From NCBI GenBank assembly GCA_965243105.1, contig CBDEUC010000003.1, forward strand, positions 496,001 through 560,000: DNA of 64,000 nucleotides. Reading direction: 5' to 3'. The first letter of the stretch is position 1, and the number at the start of each line of letters is the position of its first letter. The notes beneath the pieces were generated by a model. The model had not been told where the DNA came from, made no database searches, and saw nothing but the letters and a program-made list of their open reading frames with translations. Below are positions 52,052 to 62,069 of this stretch, piece after piece. Origin of the DNA: WLWS01 sp965243105 (GTDB taxonomy: Bacteria; Pseudomonadota; Gammaproteobacteria; Eutrophobiales; Eutrophobiaceae). Position numbers and translations under genes: made by a program.

Positions 52052-53566
52052 ATGGGCTTTCGTTCACCCACCGTTGCGGACTTGCAGGAGATTGCAAGGG
52101 ACATTGATTTTGATCTTGACGCGGAATATGCCGAAAAGATGCTTGGTTTCATGGGCGCGTTTTCCTCATCCTGCGAAGCGCTGGACAACGAGGAAGCTGA
52201 CATTCCACCAGTGCAATACCCGGAACGATCACACTACTTTCCCAGTGATGATGAAAACCAGTACGGTGCCTGGTATGTAAAGAGCAAGATTGAAGGTGCC
52301 AGTGAAGGCCCCCTCGCCGGTCGCACGGTCGCGGTAAAAGACAATATCTTTGTCGCCAACGTTCCCATGAAAAACGGCGCCACCATCCTGGAAGGCTTTG
52401 TGCCTGATTTTGACGCGACGGTGGTTACACGCCTGCTGGATGCCGGCGCCAGCATCAGCGGCAAAAGTGTGTGCGAGTATTTCTGTATTTCCAGCGCCAA
52501 CTTTACCGGCTCGGGCTTTCCCGTGGACAACCCGAGAAAACCCGGCTATTCCACCGGCGGCTCGTCCTCGGGCAGTGCCGCGCTGGTGGCTGCGGGTGAA
52601 GTGGACATTGCCCTTGCCTGCGACCAGGCCGGTTCCATTCGTATTCCCTCAAGCTGGTGCGGTATCTATGGCATGAAACCCACCCATGGCCTGCTGCCCT
52701 ACACCGGTATCATGGGTATGGAAGCCACCATTGACCATGTCGGCCCCATGAGCAACAACGTTGCCGATAACGCGCTGGCCCTTGGAGTCATGGCGGGTTA
52801 CGACGGTCTCGATGGTCGACAGCGGCAGCTTGAAGTCCATGACTACAGCAAGGCCATTGGCCAGGACATCGCCGGTATGAAAATTGCAGTTGTCGATGAA
52901 GGCTTTGGCATGCCCTACTCCGACGGTGACGTGGATGAGTGCGTGCGTAACGCGGCGGAAAAGCTGGGCGAACTGGGTGCCAGTGTCGAGAAAGTCTCCA
53001 TTCCCATCCATCCTCACGGCCTCATCGTGTGGAGCACCATATTCATGGACGGCTTCAGGGGCACGCTTGCCTTAAACGGTATGCCATCCAATATTGATAC
53101 GGTGGCATCACCTGCATTGTGGCAGGCCGCCAACGGCTGGTTAAGACGCATGGATGAAATGCCACAGAATGCACAGATCATGCTGCTATTCAGCCAGTAC
53201 CTGGAACGTTTTAACGGTTACTATTACGGCAAGGCCAGGAACATGAAGCACCGCCTGAGAGCCTGCTATGATGAAGTGTTAAATGACTATGATCTCTTAC
53301 TCATGCCAACCACCTCTGGCAAGCCGATGGCCAACGTCAGCTCACTGGCGGATGCCAGCCTTGAACAGGTGATGGAGCAGACCCTGAACGCGATCTTTAA
53401 TACCTGCCAGTTTGACGCGACGGGACACCCGGGTATGTCTATCCCCTGTGGCGAACGGGATGGTCTGCCTATTGGCATGATGCTGGTGGGCAAACACTGT
53501 GACGAGCCGAGCATCTACCGCGTCGCCCATGCCTTTGAACAGTCGTTTGACTGGCAGTCACTTTGA
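52052..53566 (+). CDS. Amidase-signature family amidase
   Basis: 504 residues of the amidase-signature family with the Ser-cisSer-Lys triad: Lys in AVKDNI (about residue 96), the glycine/serine-rich STGGSSSGSAALVAAGEV, and the nucleophile serine in DQAGSIRIPS. It hydrolyses a carboxylic amide to acid and ammonia. The gene lies between the diheme cytochrome and the molybdenum hydroxylase genes, so it is likely to release ammonia from a ring-opening intermediate. No signal peptide is seen. The C-terminal half (GHPGMSIPCGERDGLPIGM) is typical. Confidence 0.9.
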   Translation: MGFRSPTVADLQEIARDIDFDLDAEYAEKMLGFMGAFSSSCEALDNEEADIPPVQYPERSHYFPSDDENQYGAWYVKSKIEGASEGPLAGRTVAVKDNIFVANVPMKNGATILEGFVPDFDATVVTRLLDAGASISGKSVCEYFCISSANFTGSGFPVDNPRKPGYSTGGSSSGSAALVAAGEVDIALACDQAGSIRIPSSWCGIYGMKPTHGLLPYTGIMGMEATIDHVGPMSNNVADNALALGVMAGYDGLDGRQRQLEVHDYSKAIGQDIAGMKIAVVDEGFGMPYSDGDVDECVRNAAEKLGELGASVEKVSIPIHPHGLIVWSTIFMDGFRGTLALNGMPSNIDTVASPALWQAANGWLRRMDEMPQNAQIMLLFSQYLERFNGYYYGKARNMKHRLRACYDEVLNDYDLLLMPTTSGKPMANVSSLADASLEQVMEQTLNAIFNTCQFDATGHPGMSIPCGERDGLPIGMMLVGKHCDEPSIYRVAHAFEQSFDWQSL

Positions 53567-53585
53567 TACGGGTACATTAGCGAGC

Positions 53586-54437
53586 ATGAAATACGTCGAA
53601 CCCACCAGTATCGAAGAAGCACTGGCTTTTCTTGGCGAGGAAGAAGACGCGCGCTGTATCGCCGGTGGTGCCACGCTGGTGGCCATGATGAATGCCGATC
53701 TTGTATCGCCACCCATGCTGGTGGGCCTGCGTCGCATCGAGGAACTTGAAGGCATCAGCCGCAGCGACGACGGTCTACGCATCGGCGCCATGACGCGACA
53801 CGAGAGTATCGCCAGTTCTGACATGTTCGAAAACGGGCTCAGTGTTGTCACTCGCGCGGCAAGCCAGATTGCCCATCCGCCCATTAGAAGAATGGGCACC
53901 ATCGGTGGTTCCATCAGCCACGCCGATCCCGCGGCGGATTTTCCCTGCGCCCTGGTTGCTGCCAATGCCAGCGTTGAAATTTGCGGCGCCGATGGCAGAC
54001 GGGTGGTACCCGCCGATGATTTTTTCCTTGGCTACTATGAAACGGCTACGGGCGAGAATGAACTGGTGTCTGCCATTCTTCTTCCTAACTGCCCGGAGAA
54101 TACCCGCGGCGAACATGTAAAGCTTGCGCGGGTGGACGGAGACTATGCCACCGTGGCGGTCTCCCTCGTGCTTGGCATGGAAAATGACAGCTGCAGCTAT
54201 GCGCGTATCGCCGTTGGCGCGGTGGCTGGTCAGCCCCTGCACTCGAACGAGGCTGACAACAAGCTACTGGGTAGCACCTTGAGTGAGAAAGACATTAATG
54301 CCGCCGGCGCGATACTTGCTGAAGCGGCCGACCCCGTTAACGATGTACGGGGAACCGCTGACTATCGTCGCAGGCTGATACCCCGGCTGTTAAAACGTGC
54401 CGTGAATAATTTAAGTGGCAATGGAGTTGAACATTGA
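53586..54437 (+). CDS. Molybdenum hydroxylase FAD-binding subunit (CoxM-like)
   Basis: 283 residues. The FAD motifs AGGATLVAMMNADL (about 26-39) and RRMGTIGGSISHADPAAD (about 100-117) are typical of the medium subunit of xanthine dehydrogenase/CO dehydrogenase-type enzymes. It passes electrons from the iron-sulfur subunit to NAD, oxygen or quinone. ATG 53586 is chosen because MKYVEPTS is the normal N-terminus; the longer frame overlaps the amidase end. It overlaps the next gene by 4 bases. Confidence 0.92.
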   Translation: MKYVEPTSIEEALAFLGEEEDARCIAGGATLVAMMNADLVSPPMLVGLRRIEELEGISRSDDGLRIGAMTRHESIASSDMFENGLSVVTRAASQIAHPPIRRMGTIGGSISHADPAADFPCALVAANASVEICGADGRRVVPADDFFLGYYETATGENELVSAILLPNCPENTRGEHVKLARVDGDYATVAVSLVLGMENDSCSYARIAVGAVAGQPLHSNEADNKLLGSTLSEKDINAAGAILAEAADPVNDVRGTADYRRRLIPRLLKRAVNNLSGNGVEH

Positions 54438-54907
54438 ACAAGCAGGCCATCACTTTAAACATCAATGGTGAAAGCCACGATGTACTGATCGACGGTGGTG
54501 AAACCCTGCTTGAAACCGTGCGCGAAAAACTCGGCATGAGCGGGTCAAAGCGGGGCTGTAACCAGGGCGTGTGCGGCGCCTGCACCATGATGGTGGACGG
54601 CGAAGCAGTACGTGGTTGCCTGACCCTGGCAGCTGCCTGCAGCGATCGGGAAATCACCACCATTGAAGGCATCGCCGAGGGCATGAACCTCTCACCCATA
54701 CAGGAGGCGCTGGTGAGCCACGGTGGACTGCAGTGCGGCTTCTGCACACCGGGCATGATCGTCACCCTCAGCGCCTTTCTCAGTGAGAACGCCAGCCCGA
54801 CACGGGAAGAAGTGCGCCATGCATTGTCGGGAAACCTGTGTCGCTGTACCGGCTACACAAAAATTGTTGATGCGGCAATGCAGGTTGTCGAGGAAGGTGC
54901 ATCATGA
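54434..54907 (+). CDS. Molybdenum hydroxylase [2Fe-2S] subunit (CoxS-like)
   Basis: 157 residues with a plant-type ferredoxin domain (GCNQGVCGACTM...GCLTLAAAC) and an all-helical second domain (GLQCGFCTPGM ... GNLCRCTGY), giving two [2Fe-2S] clusters. It links the molybdenum site of the large subunit to FAD. Both neighbours overlap by 4 bases, so the three subunits are coupled in the order M-S-L. Confidence 0.95.
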   Translation: MNKQAITLNINGESHDVLIDGGETLLETVREKLGMSGSKRGCNQGVCGACTMMVDGEAVRGCLTLAAACSDREITTIEGIAEGMNLSPIQEALVSHGGLQCGFCTPGMIVTLSAFLSENASPTREEVRHALSGNLCRCTGYTKIVDAAMQVVEEGAS

Positions 54908-57219
54908 GCGTGCTGAATACCGCCGTTGGTCATGATGTTCCCCGTATCGACGGCCGTGACAAGGCCACCGGCGCTGCCGCCTACATCGATGACATACCTG
55001 CAAATGGAGCACTGTACGCGGCCATGGCCTTTAGCGAGCACGCGCATGCCCGCATACTTGGCTATGACACCTCGGAAGCACTGGCGCTACCTGGGGTAAA
55101 AGCTGTGATCACCGGTGAAGACTTTGACCATGTACTTGGTGGGGTGTTTCTCAAGGATGAACCGCCCATTGCCATGGGCAAGGTGCGTTACCTTGGTGAA
55201 CCCGTGGCCGCGGTGGCTGCCACCGATGCCGAGACCGCGCGCCGCGCCGCGCAGCTCATCAAGGTCGAGTATGAATCCCTGCAAAATATTCTCGGGGTTG
55301 ATGACGCGCTTGATCCTGAATCCGAGCTCATTCACGAAGACCTTGCCGACTACTTTCGTCTCAAGCCCAGCAGCTTTGAAGGAAACATATTGTGGAAGGC
55401 CTCCATCAGCGAAGGTGACGTGGACAGTGCCTGGGACGATTGCGATGTGATCGTGGAAGGTGAATTCCAGACCCAGGCACAGCATCACATGTACATGGAA
55501 CCCTGCGGTGCCCTCGCCATACCCGAGCAAAGCGGTCGTATTACCCTGTGGTCCAGCTGCCAGTCGGTTTTTATCGTGCAACAAAAGGTTGCCGACTACC
55601 TGCAAATACCCATGGCAAAGATCAGGGCGCTGGTACCCCACGTCGGCGGTGGATTTGGTGGCAAGGGTGGCCTGCACATACAGACACTGGTGGCAAAGCT
55701 GGCCATGGTCTGCGGTCGCCCGGTAAAAATGATCCTCTCGCGCACGGAAGACTTTGAAATCGTGCGTTCCCGTCATCCCATACGCATACACATGAAAACC
55801 GGGGCAAAAAAGGACGGCACCCTGGTGGCCCGGGAGATCAACGTGGTGCTGGACGGTGGCGCCTATGCTGATGAAAGCCCGGCAGTGCTTAACTGGACCG
55901 TATTTATCGGCAAGGGCCCCTACAACATACCCAATGTGCGCTCCAGCGGTCGCCTTGTTTATACCAACAAGCTGCGCGCCGGCCCCTATCGCGGTTTTGG
56001 TAATCCACAGGTGACCCTCGCCGGTGAATCTCAGATCGATGAGATCGCCGCCGAGCTTGGCATGGACAGTTTAAAAATACGCCAACTCAATGCACTGAAA
56101 ACCAACGACGCCTGGATAGGCGGGCAAAACCTGGATGCCTGTGGATTTGAAGAATGCCTGGAGAAAATGCAGCAGGCCACGAAGGGTTTCGACAAGGAAG
56201 TGACCGCGTCCACCAGTCCCAATATAAAACGGGGTATTGGTTACTCATCGGTGATCCACATGTGTGGATTGCAATCCACCTCCGCCGAGGTGCATGTGCG
56301 TGCCGATGGCTCGGTGGCGGTGGTGACCGGCGTGGTAGACATCGGCCAGGGCTCAAGCACCATACTGTCGCAAATCGTTGCAGACTCGCTTGGCCTTCCC
56401 GTTGACAGGGTGTCCTTTGCCTCGCCGGATTCTGATTCCTCTCCCTATAACTGGAAAACCGCCGCCAGCCGCACCACCTACATGAGCGGGCGCTCGGTAC
56501 TCAAGGCCTCGGAAAACGTACGCGAGCAGTTGTTCAGGCATGCCGGCGAGATGCTGGAAGCGGCCGAGCACGATCTCGAGCTTCGCGAAGGTGGCTTTGT
56601 CGGGGTTAAAGGTGTTGCCGATGCCCAGCTTTCCTTTGCACAGATTGCAGGCCGCGCCATGGCACGGGTGGGCGGCCCCATTGCCGCCAGTGATTCGCTG
56701 GTGTTTGACGGCCCACCGCTTGATCCCAAGCGCGCACTTGTTGACGGCTTTGCCTTTAACAACGTGGGTATATACACCTTTGGCATACAGGCGGTGGAGG
56801 TTGAAGTGGATACCGATACCGGTGAAGTGAAAGTCCTGCGTGTGTGGTCAGCCCATGACGTGGGTCGCGCCATCAACCCGGTAATGGTGGATGGACAGGT
56901 GCACGGCGGCGTGGTGCAGGGTCTTGGGCTCGCGCTGACGGAAGAAATGCTCTGGGGCGATGACGGTGAGCTCATCAACCCTACTCTTATGGATTACAAG
57001 ATCCCGGGCATCCTTGATGTGCCCGATGAAATCCATTCCATCATTGTCGAAACCAATGAGCCCACCGGGCCCTACGGCGCCAAGGGCGTGGGAGAAAATT
57101 CCCTGGTGGGCATGCCTGCAGCCGTGGCCAACGCCATCAATGATGCCTGTGGAGCAAGGTTACGCAGTATTCCCTTTACCTCGGAGAAAGTGCTGAACGC
57201 ACTGGAATCTAGAGAATAA
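54904..57219 (+). CDS. Molybdenum hydroxylase large subunit (xanthine/aldehyde oxidase type)
   Basis: 771 residues binding molybdopterin cytosine dinucleotide: HVGGGFGGKGGL (about 246-257), AGPYRGFGNPQ, the VVDIGQGSSTIL segment, and the catalytic glutamate in GAKGVGENSLVG near residue 720. It inserts oxygen from water into a C-H bond of a heterocycle or aldehyde. The active-site loop has no AYxCSFR, so it is not a form I CO dehydrogenase. With MoaF downstream and amidase upstream, a hydroxylation of an N-heterocycle is likely, but the substrate is not shown. Confidence 0.92.
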   Translation: MSVLNTAVGHDVPRIDGRDKATGAAAYIDDIPANGALYAAMAFSEHAHARILGYDTSEALALPGVKAVITGEDFDHVLGGVFLKDEPPIAMGKVRYLGEPVAAVAATDAETARRAAQLIKVEYESLQNILGVDDALDPESELIHEDLADYFRLKPSSFEGNILWKASISEGDVDSAWDDCDVIVEGEFQTQAQHHMYMEPCGALAIPEQSGRITLWSSCQSVFIVQQKVADYLQIPMAKIRALVPHVGGGFGGKGGLHIQTLVAKLAMVCGRPVKMILSRTEDFEIVRSRHPIRIHMKTGAKKDGTLVAREINVVLDGGAYADESPAVLNWTVFIGKGPYNIPNVRSSGRLVYTNKLRAGPYRGFGNPQVTLAGESQIDEIAAELGMDSLKIRQLNALKTNDAWIGGQNLDACGFEECLEKMQQATKGFDKEVTASTSPNIKRGIGYSSVIHMCGLQSTSAEVHVRADGSVAVVTGVVDIGQGSSTILSQIVADSLGLPVDRVSFASPDSDSSPYNWKTAASRTTYMSGRSVLKASENVREQLFRHAGEMLEAAEHDLELREGGFVGVKGVADAQLSFAQIAGRAMARVGGPIAASDSLVFDGPPLDPKRALVDGFAFNNVGIYTFGIQAVEVEVDTDTGEVKVLRVWSAHDVGRAINPVMVDGQVHGGVVQGLGLALTEEMLWGDDGELINPTLMDYKIPGILDVPDEIHSIIVETNEPTGPYGAKGVGENSLVGMPAAVANAINDACGARLRSIPFTSEKVLNALESRE

Positions 57220-57241
57220 TAAACGCGAATACGGAATTTTT

Positions 57242-58144
57242 ATGAAGCCTGTGCAGTCGTTTTTTTCTACTTCAATGTTGTGTCGCTGGGTGGTCCCGCT
57301 TATTGCTACCTTTTCGCTTCATGCTGAAGCACCGGTAAAAAATGAAAGCGATGTCCTGAGTCCGGCGCAGGCAGGAAGGATTTTTCTCAGTAACGCGCAG
57401 AATTTTATCACCAGTGATGCGAACACCACCACCGCACTGGATGGCAGGACTATCACCGCTGATTTCGCTGACGGTAATTTCAGGGTCCAGCACAGGTTTC
57501 ATTCAGATGGCCAAATGCTCAGCTGGGAGGTCTTAACGGGAAAACAAAAAGGCGCAAAGGGCACGGTGCCCTGCCAGGTATTTGAGGTTCGTCCCGGAAT
57601 TTACTTTCTCATGACACAACCAGCGAGCCACGAGGCGGTATCACTGGTTATCGATGAAAACCGTGGTGTGGCCACGGGCTTTCTCTCGCGCTATTCCGAC
57701 GAGGATAAGGACAGCTTGATTTCACTCAACAAGATCCATGGGCCGGTGCTTGAAGCGGGGAATGGCGATGCAAGCGATCGTCAACTAAAGAACGCGGACC
57801 TGGGTGGTACCCGCTTTACCGTCGTCTACCCGGGTGAAGTTGCGATCTATGAACACATTTACCTCAACCGGCACTACATGACCTGGCTGGGTCATAAGGG
57901 CACATCCGCCGGTGTCGCTGATACTGAACGCTATGAAGCCATAGAAGTGGCACCGCTTCTTTACATGGTTGCCTGGAATGAAAAATCAGCACCGCTGCAA
58001 ATATCCATGCTTTTTGATTTTGCAAAGATGAGCGAGAGGGCAACTATCTTTGGTTTTGATGAAGCTAAAAAGCGAACTGTTTACCAGACAACCTCGGCAA
58101 AAATTCGAAAGATCTCGCACACCCGGATACCCGGGTTAAATTAA
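57242..58144 (+). CDS. Exported MoaF-like protein
   Basis: 300 residues with a signal peptide (cleaved near SLHAEAP). Two lipocalin-like halves; the second (about 183-290) has the family signature YEHIYLNRHYMTWLG, GVADTERY, and LLYMVAWNEK, and the first has DGRTITADFADGNF. MoaF was named from a Klebsiella operon for monoamine metabolism and is not a molybdenum cofactor enzyme, in spite of an older name; its activity is unknown. It follows the molybdenum hydroxylase genes by 22 bases and is the last gene of the plus-strand run before a convergent GST gene. Confidence 0.82.
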   Translation: MKPVQSFFSTSMLCRWVVPLIATFSLHAEAPVKNESDVLSPAQAGRIFLSNAQNFITSDANTTTALDGRTITADFADGNFRVQHRFHSDGQMLSWEVLTGKQKGAKGTVPCQVFEVRPGIYFLMTQPASHEAVSLVIDENRGVATGFLSRYSDEDKDSLISLNKIHGPVLEAGNGDASDRQLKNADLGGTRFTVVYPGEVAIYEHIYLNRHYMTWLGHKGTSAGVADTERYEAIEVAPLLYMVAWNEKSAPLQISMLFDFAKMSERATIFGFDEAKKRTVYQTTSAKIRKISHTRIPGLN

Positions 58145-58160
58145 GGCGCTAGAGTTTTTT

Positions 58161-58916
58161 TCAGGCGTCGTCAGCCGGACAGGGCATCTGCTTGTCGGCA
58201 GGACCGACAGCCTGGGCAAAGGAAGGCCGCGCAACCAGTCTTTCCATCCATGCGCTCACCCCGGGCTTGTCGTCCCACAGCTCGTGGAACAGTAAGCGCT
58301 GCAGGCGGTTCACAAAGGGCGCGTAGGCAATATCCGCCAGGCTGAATTCCTCGCCCATGAGCCAGGGTCCCTTGTTGTTGGACTGGTCGATGGCACTCTC
58401 AAGGCGTGCCAGTACCGGCTCAATATTTCCCCTTGCCTCTTCCACCACCTCCGGATCAACCGGGCCGGTGGCCCACTTGAGAAAGTGCGAAGCTTTTTCC
58501 GGGTTGGGATGAGAAGCTGTCAGATCAGCGATTTCTTCCCTGCTTAAATTTGTCAGCATGCGCTTCACCATGAGCTGGAACGCGGCGGGGCGCTGCGCAT
58601 GGTAAAGCACATCATCCTGTAATTTCACCAGCACGCGCATCCTGGCCCTGGCACCGGGATCAGCCGGCATAAAGCACGGCGAATCATACTTGTGTTCGAG
58701 GTACTCATTGATGATGCTGGACTCGATGATGATTTCATCGTCATCTTCCAGGGTTGGCACGACACCATTAGGATTAAGTGCGATATAAGCAGGATCCAGG
58801 TTCTGAAACTGGATCAGGTCAACTATCTGCTCCTGGTAATCGAGTTGTTTTTCAATAAGGCACATGCGTACCTTGAAAGAACAGACAGAGTCCCAGTGAT
58901 GGTAGAGGGTCAGCAT
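58161..58916 (-). CDS. Glutathione S-transferase-family protein
   Basis: 251 residues with an N-terminal thioredoxin-like GST domain: LYHHWDSVCSFKVRMCLIEKQLDYQE has the active-site Ser/Cys region, NPNGVVPTLEDDDEIIIESSIINEYLE holds the glutathione cis-Pro and ES motif. A helical C-terminal domain (about 90-240) forms the hydrophobic site. Members in catabolic clusters often isomerise or dehalogenate with glutathione; gshA is in this window. It is convergent with MoaF and divergent from the MFS gene. Confidence 0.9.
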   Translation of the reverse strand: MLTLYHHWDSVCSFKVRMCLIEKQLDYQEQIVDLIQFQNLDPAYIALNPNGVVPTLEDDDEIIIESSIINEYLEHKYDSPCFMPADPGARARMRVLVKLQDDVLYHAQRPAAFQLMVKRMLTNLSREEIADLTASHPNPEKASHFLKWATGPVDPEVVEEARGNIEPVLARLESAIDQSNNKGPWLMGEEFSLADIAYAPFVNRLQRLLFHELWDDKPGVSAWMERLVARPSFAQAVGPADKQMPCPADDA

Positions 58917-59040
58917 AGAAGTCTCCTCAACAAGGTTTAGGACTGGCGCCCGGATTTGATCAGTTCCGCGCGACTATCGTTCAAAGGATATATGCTATGC
59001 TTTGTGCAAACAACAGCTTGAAGCACTTTAAGGGGGCGCC

Positions 59041-60285
59041 ATGGGTTCGAACAAGTTGTTTTACGGTTGGGTTATTGTGGGTGTGTCCATAGTCGGGCTG
59101 GCTACCGGCTGGGCTGCCATCGGCGTGTTTTCCTTTGGCGCCTTTATCAAGCCCATTGAACTCGAATTCGGATGGAGCCGCGGAGAAATATCCGTTGCCC
59201 AGGCAGTTATTAACCTCACCGGCATCGCCATCGCTCCCGTGCTTGGCATACTGGTGGACAGGCACGGTATTCGCAAGGTGCTGCTTCCCTCGGCACTTAT
59301 GCTGGGTCTTCTCACTGCCAGTCTCTACTTTCTCACTGCCAGTCTCTGGCATTTTTACGCAGTGTGGTTCCTCATTGCTGTACTTGGCTGTGCCGCTGCA
59401 CCCCTGAGCTATTCCGCGGTGATCGTCAACTGGTTCGACCGCAGGCGGGGTATCGCACTGGGGATTGGTCTTGCGGGCGTTGGGCTTGGCGCAGCGCTGA
59501 TACCGCCCTTTGCCCAGGCCATGATTTCAAGCCTTGGCTGGCGTGAAGCCTACCTGGGGCTCGGTGCCCTGGTGGTATTTATCGGTGTTCCCATCCTGTT
59601 TCTTTTCCTGCGCAACTCCCCACAGGAAATGGGCTTATTGCCGGACGGTGATGATGCCTCGAGCGCCAGTGCCAAGTCTCGTGCCGTTGCCGGGTTCTCA
59701 CTCAGGCAAACCACAAGGCAGCGACCCTTCTGGTTAATGGTGGGCATGTTCATGTGCGTCGGCATGGTGGTCACCTCCATCATTATTCATCTTCATCCCA
59801 TGCTGGTGGAGCGTGGTATTGATCCTGCCCGGGCAGCAAAGGGCCAGGCCATTCTTGGCCTGTCGCTGATATTCGGACGCGTGTTTGCCGGTTACCTGAT
59901 GGATCGCTTTTTTGCACCCTACGTGTCCATTGCATTCATGATGGGCCCGGCCATTGGCATCGCTATTCTCGCCAGCGGTGTCAGTGGTGCGTCGGTTTTC
60001 CTCGCCATCGTGCTGGTGGGTATGGCCATTGGCGCAGAGTTTGACGTGATGGGTTACCTCACCAGCCGCTACTCGGGCCTGCTGGTGTATGGACTCATAT
60101 TTGGCCTGCTATTTTCTGCCTTTGAACTGGGCGCGGCCATCGGCTCGGTGGCACTGGGCTTTTGCCATGACCTGACCGGGGAATACACCATAGCGCTCTG
60201 GGCAATGTCGGGACTGGCCCTGCTTTCCTGCGTACTGGCGGGCCTGCTTGGACCCTACCCGGATCTGCCGCAAAGCGATACCTGA
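59041..60285 (+). CDS. MFS transporter, small-acid type
   Basis: 414 residues with 12 membrane helices and the monocarboxylate-like signature DRHGIRKVLLPSALMLGL (loop 2-3). YAVIVNWFDRRRGIALGIGLAGVGLG is the typical helix 4-5 segment of this oxalate-antiporter/monocarboxylate type. A soluble loop lies near 205-225. AAGGGGG is 4 bases before the ATG. It is a candidate uptake protein for the substrate of the surrounding catabolic genes. It is convergent with the hydantoinase B gene. Confidence 0.9.
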   Translation: MGSNKLFYGWVIVGVSIVGLATGWAAIGVFSFGAFIKPIELEFGWSRGEISVAQAVINLTGIAIAPVLGILVDRHGIRKVLLPSALMLGLLTASLYFLTASLWHFYAVWFLIAVLGCAAAPLSYSAVIVNWFDRRRGIALGIGLAGVGLGAALIPPFAQAMISSLGWREAYLGLGALVVFIGVPILFLFLRNSPQEMGLLPDGDDASSASAKSRAVAGFSLRQTTRQRPFWLMVGMFMCVGMVVTSIIIHLHPMLVERGIDPARAAKGQAILGLSLIFGRVFAGYLMDRFFAPYVSIAFMMGPAIGIAILASGVSGASVFLAIVLVGMAIGAEFDVMGYLTSRYSGLLVYGLIFGLLFSAFELGAAIGSVALGFCHDLTGEYTIALWAMSGLALLSCVLAGLLGPYPDLPQSDT

Positions 60286-60300
60286 AACAGTAGCGAGCTG

Positions 60301-62055
60301 TCAGTTACGCAGTTCCGCGGTGGCTTTTTCATCCACCGTCATCGCCGTGCTACCCTGTTCACCCTGCAGCACAACACCGTACTGTTCGCGCGCGGCATCT
60401 TCCGAAACGATGCCGTTTTGTACATCCTGTAACACAGCATCGACATCGCGCTTGTGTGGATCACCATAACCACCACCACCGCTTGAGTGGATGGTAATGA
60501 CATCGCCGGTGTTAAAGGTGTACATGCGGTTGCCATCGAGTTCGTCGCTTGACCCGTCGGCATGGGTGATGGTGATATGGTGTGGCGGGGCTGCTTCGCC
60601 ATCATTGATTCCCTGTGGTGCGGTAAAATCACGCGCACCACTGCCAAAGTTGGCGCAGGCAACGTTGTCCGCATCAACCCTGAAACTGTAGCGTACCCCG
60701 AGACCACCGCGCCACTGCCCTGCGCCACCACTGTCCGGCTCTATTTCATATTCCAGTAACTGGTAGGGTGTCACCAGTTCATGTAATTCCGGATCCGGGG
60801 CACGCAAACCACCGAGGGTCACCGGTGTGCCCACGTGGTCCCAGCCATCGTAGCCTTTTACCGCGCCACCACCGCCCTTGCTCATAAAATGGATGTCGGC
60901 AAAAAAGCGTCCGTTACCGGGGTTGATGCCCATGGTCGCCGGTGCACACCAGCGACCCCACATGGCAGATACCTGGTCCGGTATCACCTGCCCCAGCGCC
61001 TGCCAGGTACATTCGATCATCGCTTCACCGATACACAGGGTGCATGAAGAAGTGGGTGCCGGTTCGTGGGCATTGACGATGGTACCTTCCGGGGCAATAA
61101 CCCTGAGTGGTCGCACCGCGCCGTCATTGAACTGGATGTCATTGCTGATGGCGAGAGTGGAAAAAAGACCCAGGTGGCTCATGGCATTGGTGTTTGGCAG
61201 GGTGCTGTTGATATATCCCACCGACTGCGGATCGCTGTCAGAATAATCAAAGGTAATTTCATCGTCTTTCACTTCCAGGGTGAGCCTGACTACGGGGCTT
61301 CGATCAAACTCGATACCGTCGTGGTCGATGGCACGCTCAGCACGATACACGCCGTCGGGTATGCGGCTGATATCAGCACGCACGCGCTTTTCCGTGGCAT
61401 CAAGGATCTCATCGGTGGCAAGTGCCAGTGTTGCCGTGCCGTATTGTTCCAGCAGGCCCAGCATGCGTCGTTCACCCAGGTTAACCGCACCTATCTGGCA
61501 GTGAAGGTCCCCTTCCACCAGTTCCACCGCGCGTATGTTCAAAAGAATAAAATCAATCACGTCCTGGCGCAGCACACCACGATCGGCGATACGCAGGCAG
61601 GGAATTCGCAGGGCATCCTGCCAGGCATCCGTGGCTTCCGGGTTGTAGCCCACAACGCCACCTCCACCCATGTCAGCGTGGTGCCCCTTGGATAACATCC
61701 AGTAAACAAGCTCATCCTCGTAGAAGACTGGCTTCATCACGTTGAGATCCGGCGGATGGTTGTTACCCCTGTAGGGATCGTTGAGGACAAAGAGATCACC
61801 CTCGTGAATATCACCGGCAAAGCGATCGGAAATTGCTTTCGCGGTAAAGGGTGTTGAAGCCGCAATGTTAGGGATATAAATGGTCTGTGCAACCAGCTCC
61901 GGTCCTGCATTAAAAATACCGGTGGTGAAATCCCGCGCCTCTGAGAAAATCGGCGAACGGGACGTACGTAGCATGGTCTCTCCCATTTCCCGGCAGATGG
62001 ATTGCAGGCGTGCGCTGATAACCGCGACGTCGACAGGATCTATTTTCTTGCTCAT
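60301..62055 (-). CDS. Hydantoinase/oxoprolinase B-family subunit
   Basis: 584 residues of the HyuB family: DPVDVAVISARLQSICREMGETMLRTSRSPIFSEARDFTTGIF opens the domain (LxSICREMGETMLRTSRS is a hallmark), FVLNDPYRGNNHPPDLNVMKPVF and MLSKGHHADMGGG provide conserved His/Asp ligands, and GSGARDFTAPQGINDGE lies near the end. HyuB works with HyuA in ATP-dependent cleavage or carboxylation of cyclic amides (hydantoin, 5-oxoproline) or ketones. The gene starts 14 bases after the end of the HyuA gene. In this cluster a cyclic-amide substrate fits with the amidase. Confidence 0.9.
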   Translation of the reverse strand: MSKKIDPVDVAVISARLQSICREMGETMLRTSRSPIFSEARDFTTGIFNAGPELVAQTIYIPNIAASTPFTAKAISDRFAGDIHEGDLFVLNDPYRGNNHPPDLNVMKPVFYEDELVYWMLSKGHHADMGGGGVVGYNPEATDAWQDALRIPCLRIADRGVLRQDVIDFILLNIRAVELVEGDLHCQIGAVNLGERRMLGLLEQYGTATLALATDEILDATEKRVRADISRIPDGVYRAERAIDHDGIEFDRSPVVRLTLEVKDDEITFDYSDSDPQSVGYINSTLPNTNAMSHLGLFSTLAISNDIQFNDGAVRPLRVIAPEGTIVNAHEPAPTSSCTLCIGEAMIECTWQALGQVIPDQVSAMWGRWCAPATMGINPGNGRFFADIHFMSKGGGGAVKGYDGWDHVGTPVTLGGLRAPDPELHELVTPYQLLEYEIEPDSGGAGQWRGGLGVRYSFRVDADNVACANFGSGARDFTAPQGINDGEAAPPHHITITHADGSSDELDGNRMYTFNTGDVITIHSSGGGGYGDPHKRDVDAVLQDVQNGIVSEDAAREQYGVVLQGEQGSTAMTVDEKATAELRN

Positions 62056-62069
62056 GGCGTCTTCCTATA

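Noticed and set aside
54904..57219. Carbon monoxide dehydrogenase large subunit (coxL)
   Set aside because: The CO-specific AYxCSFR loop is absent; only the general molybdenum hydroxylase signature is present.
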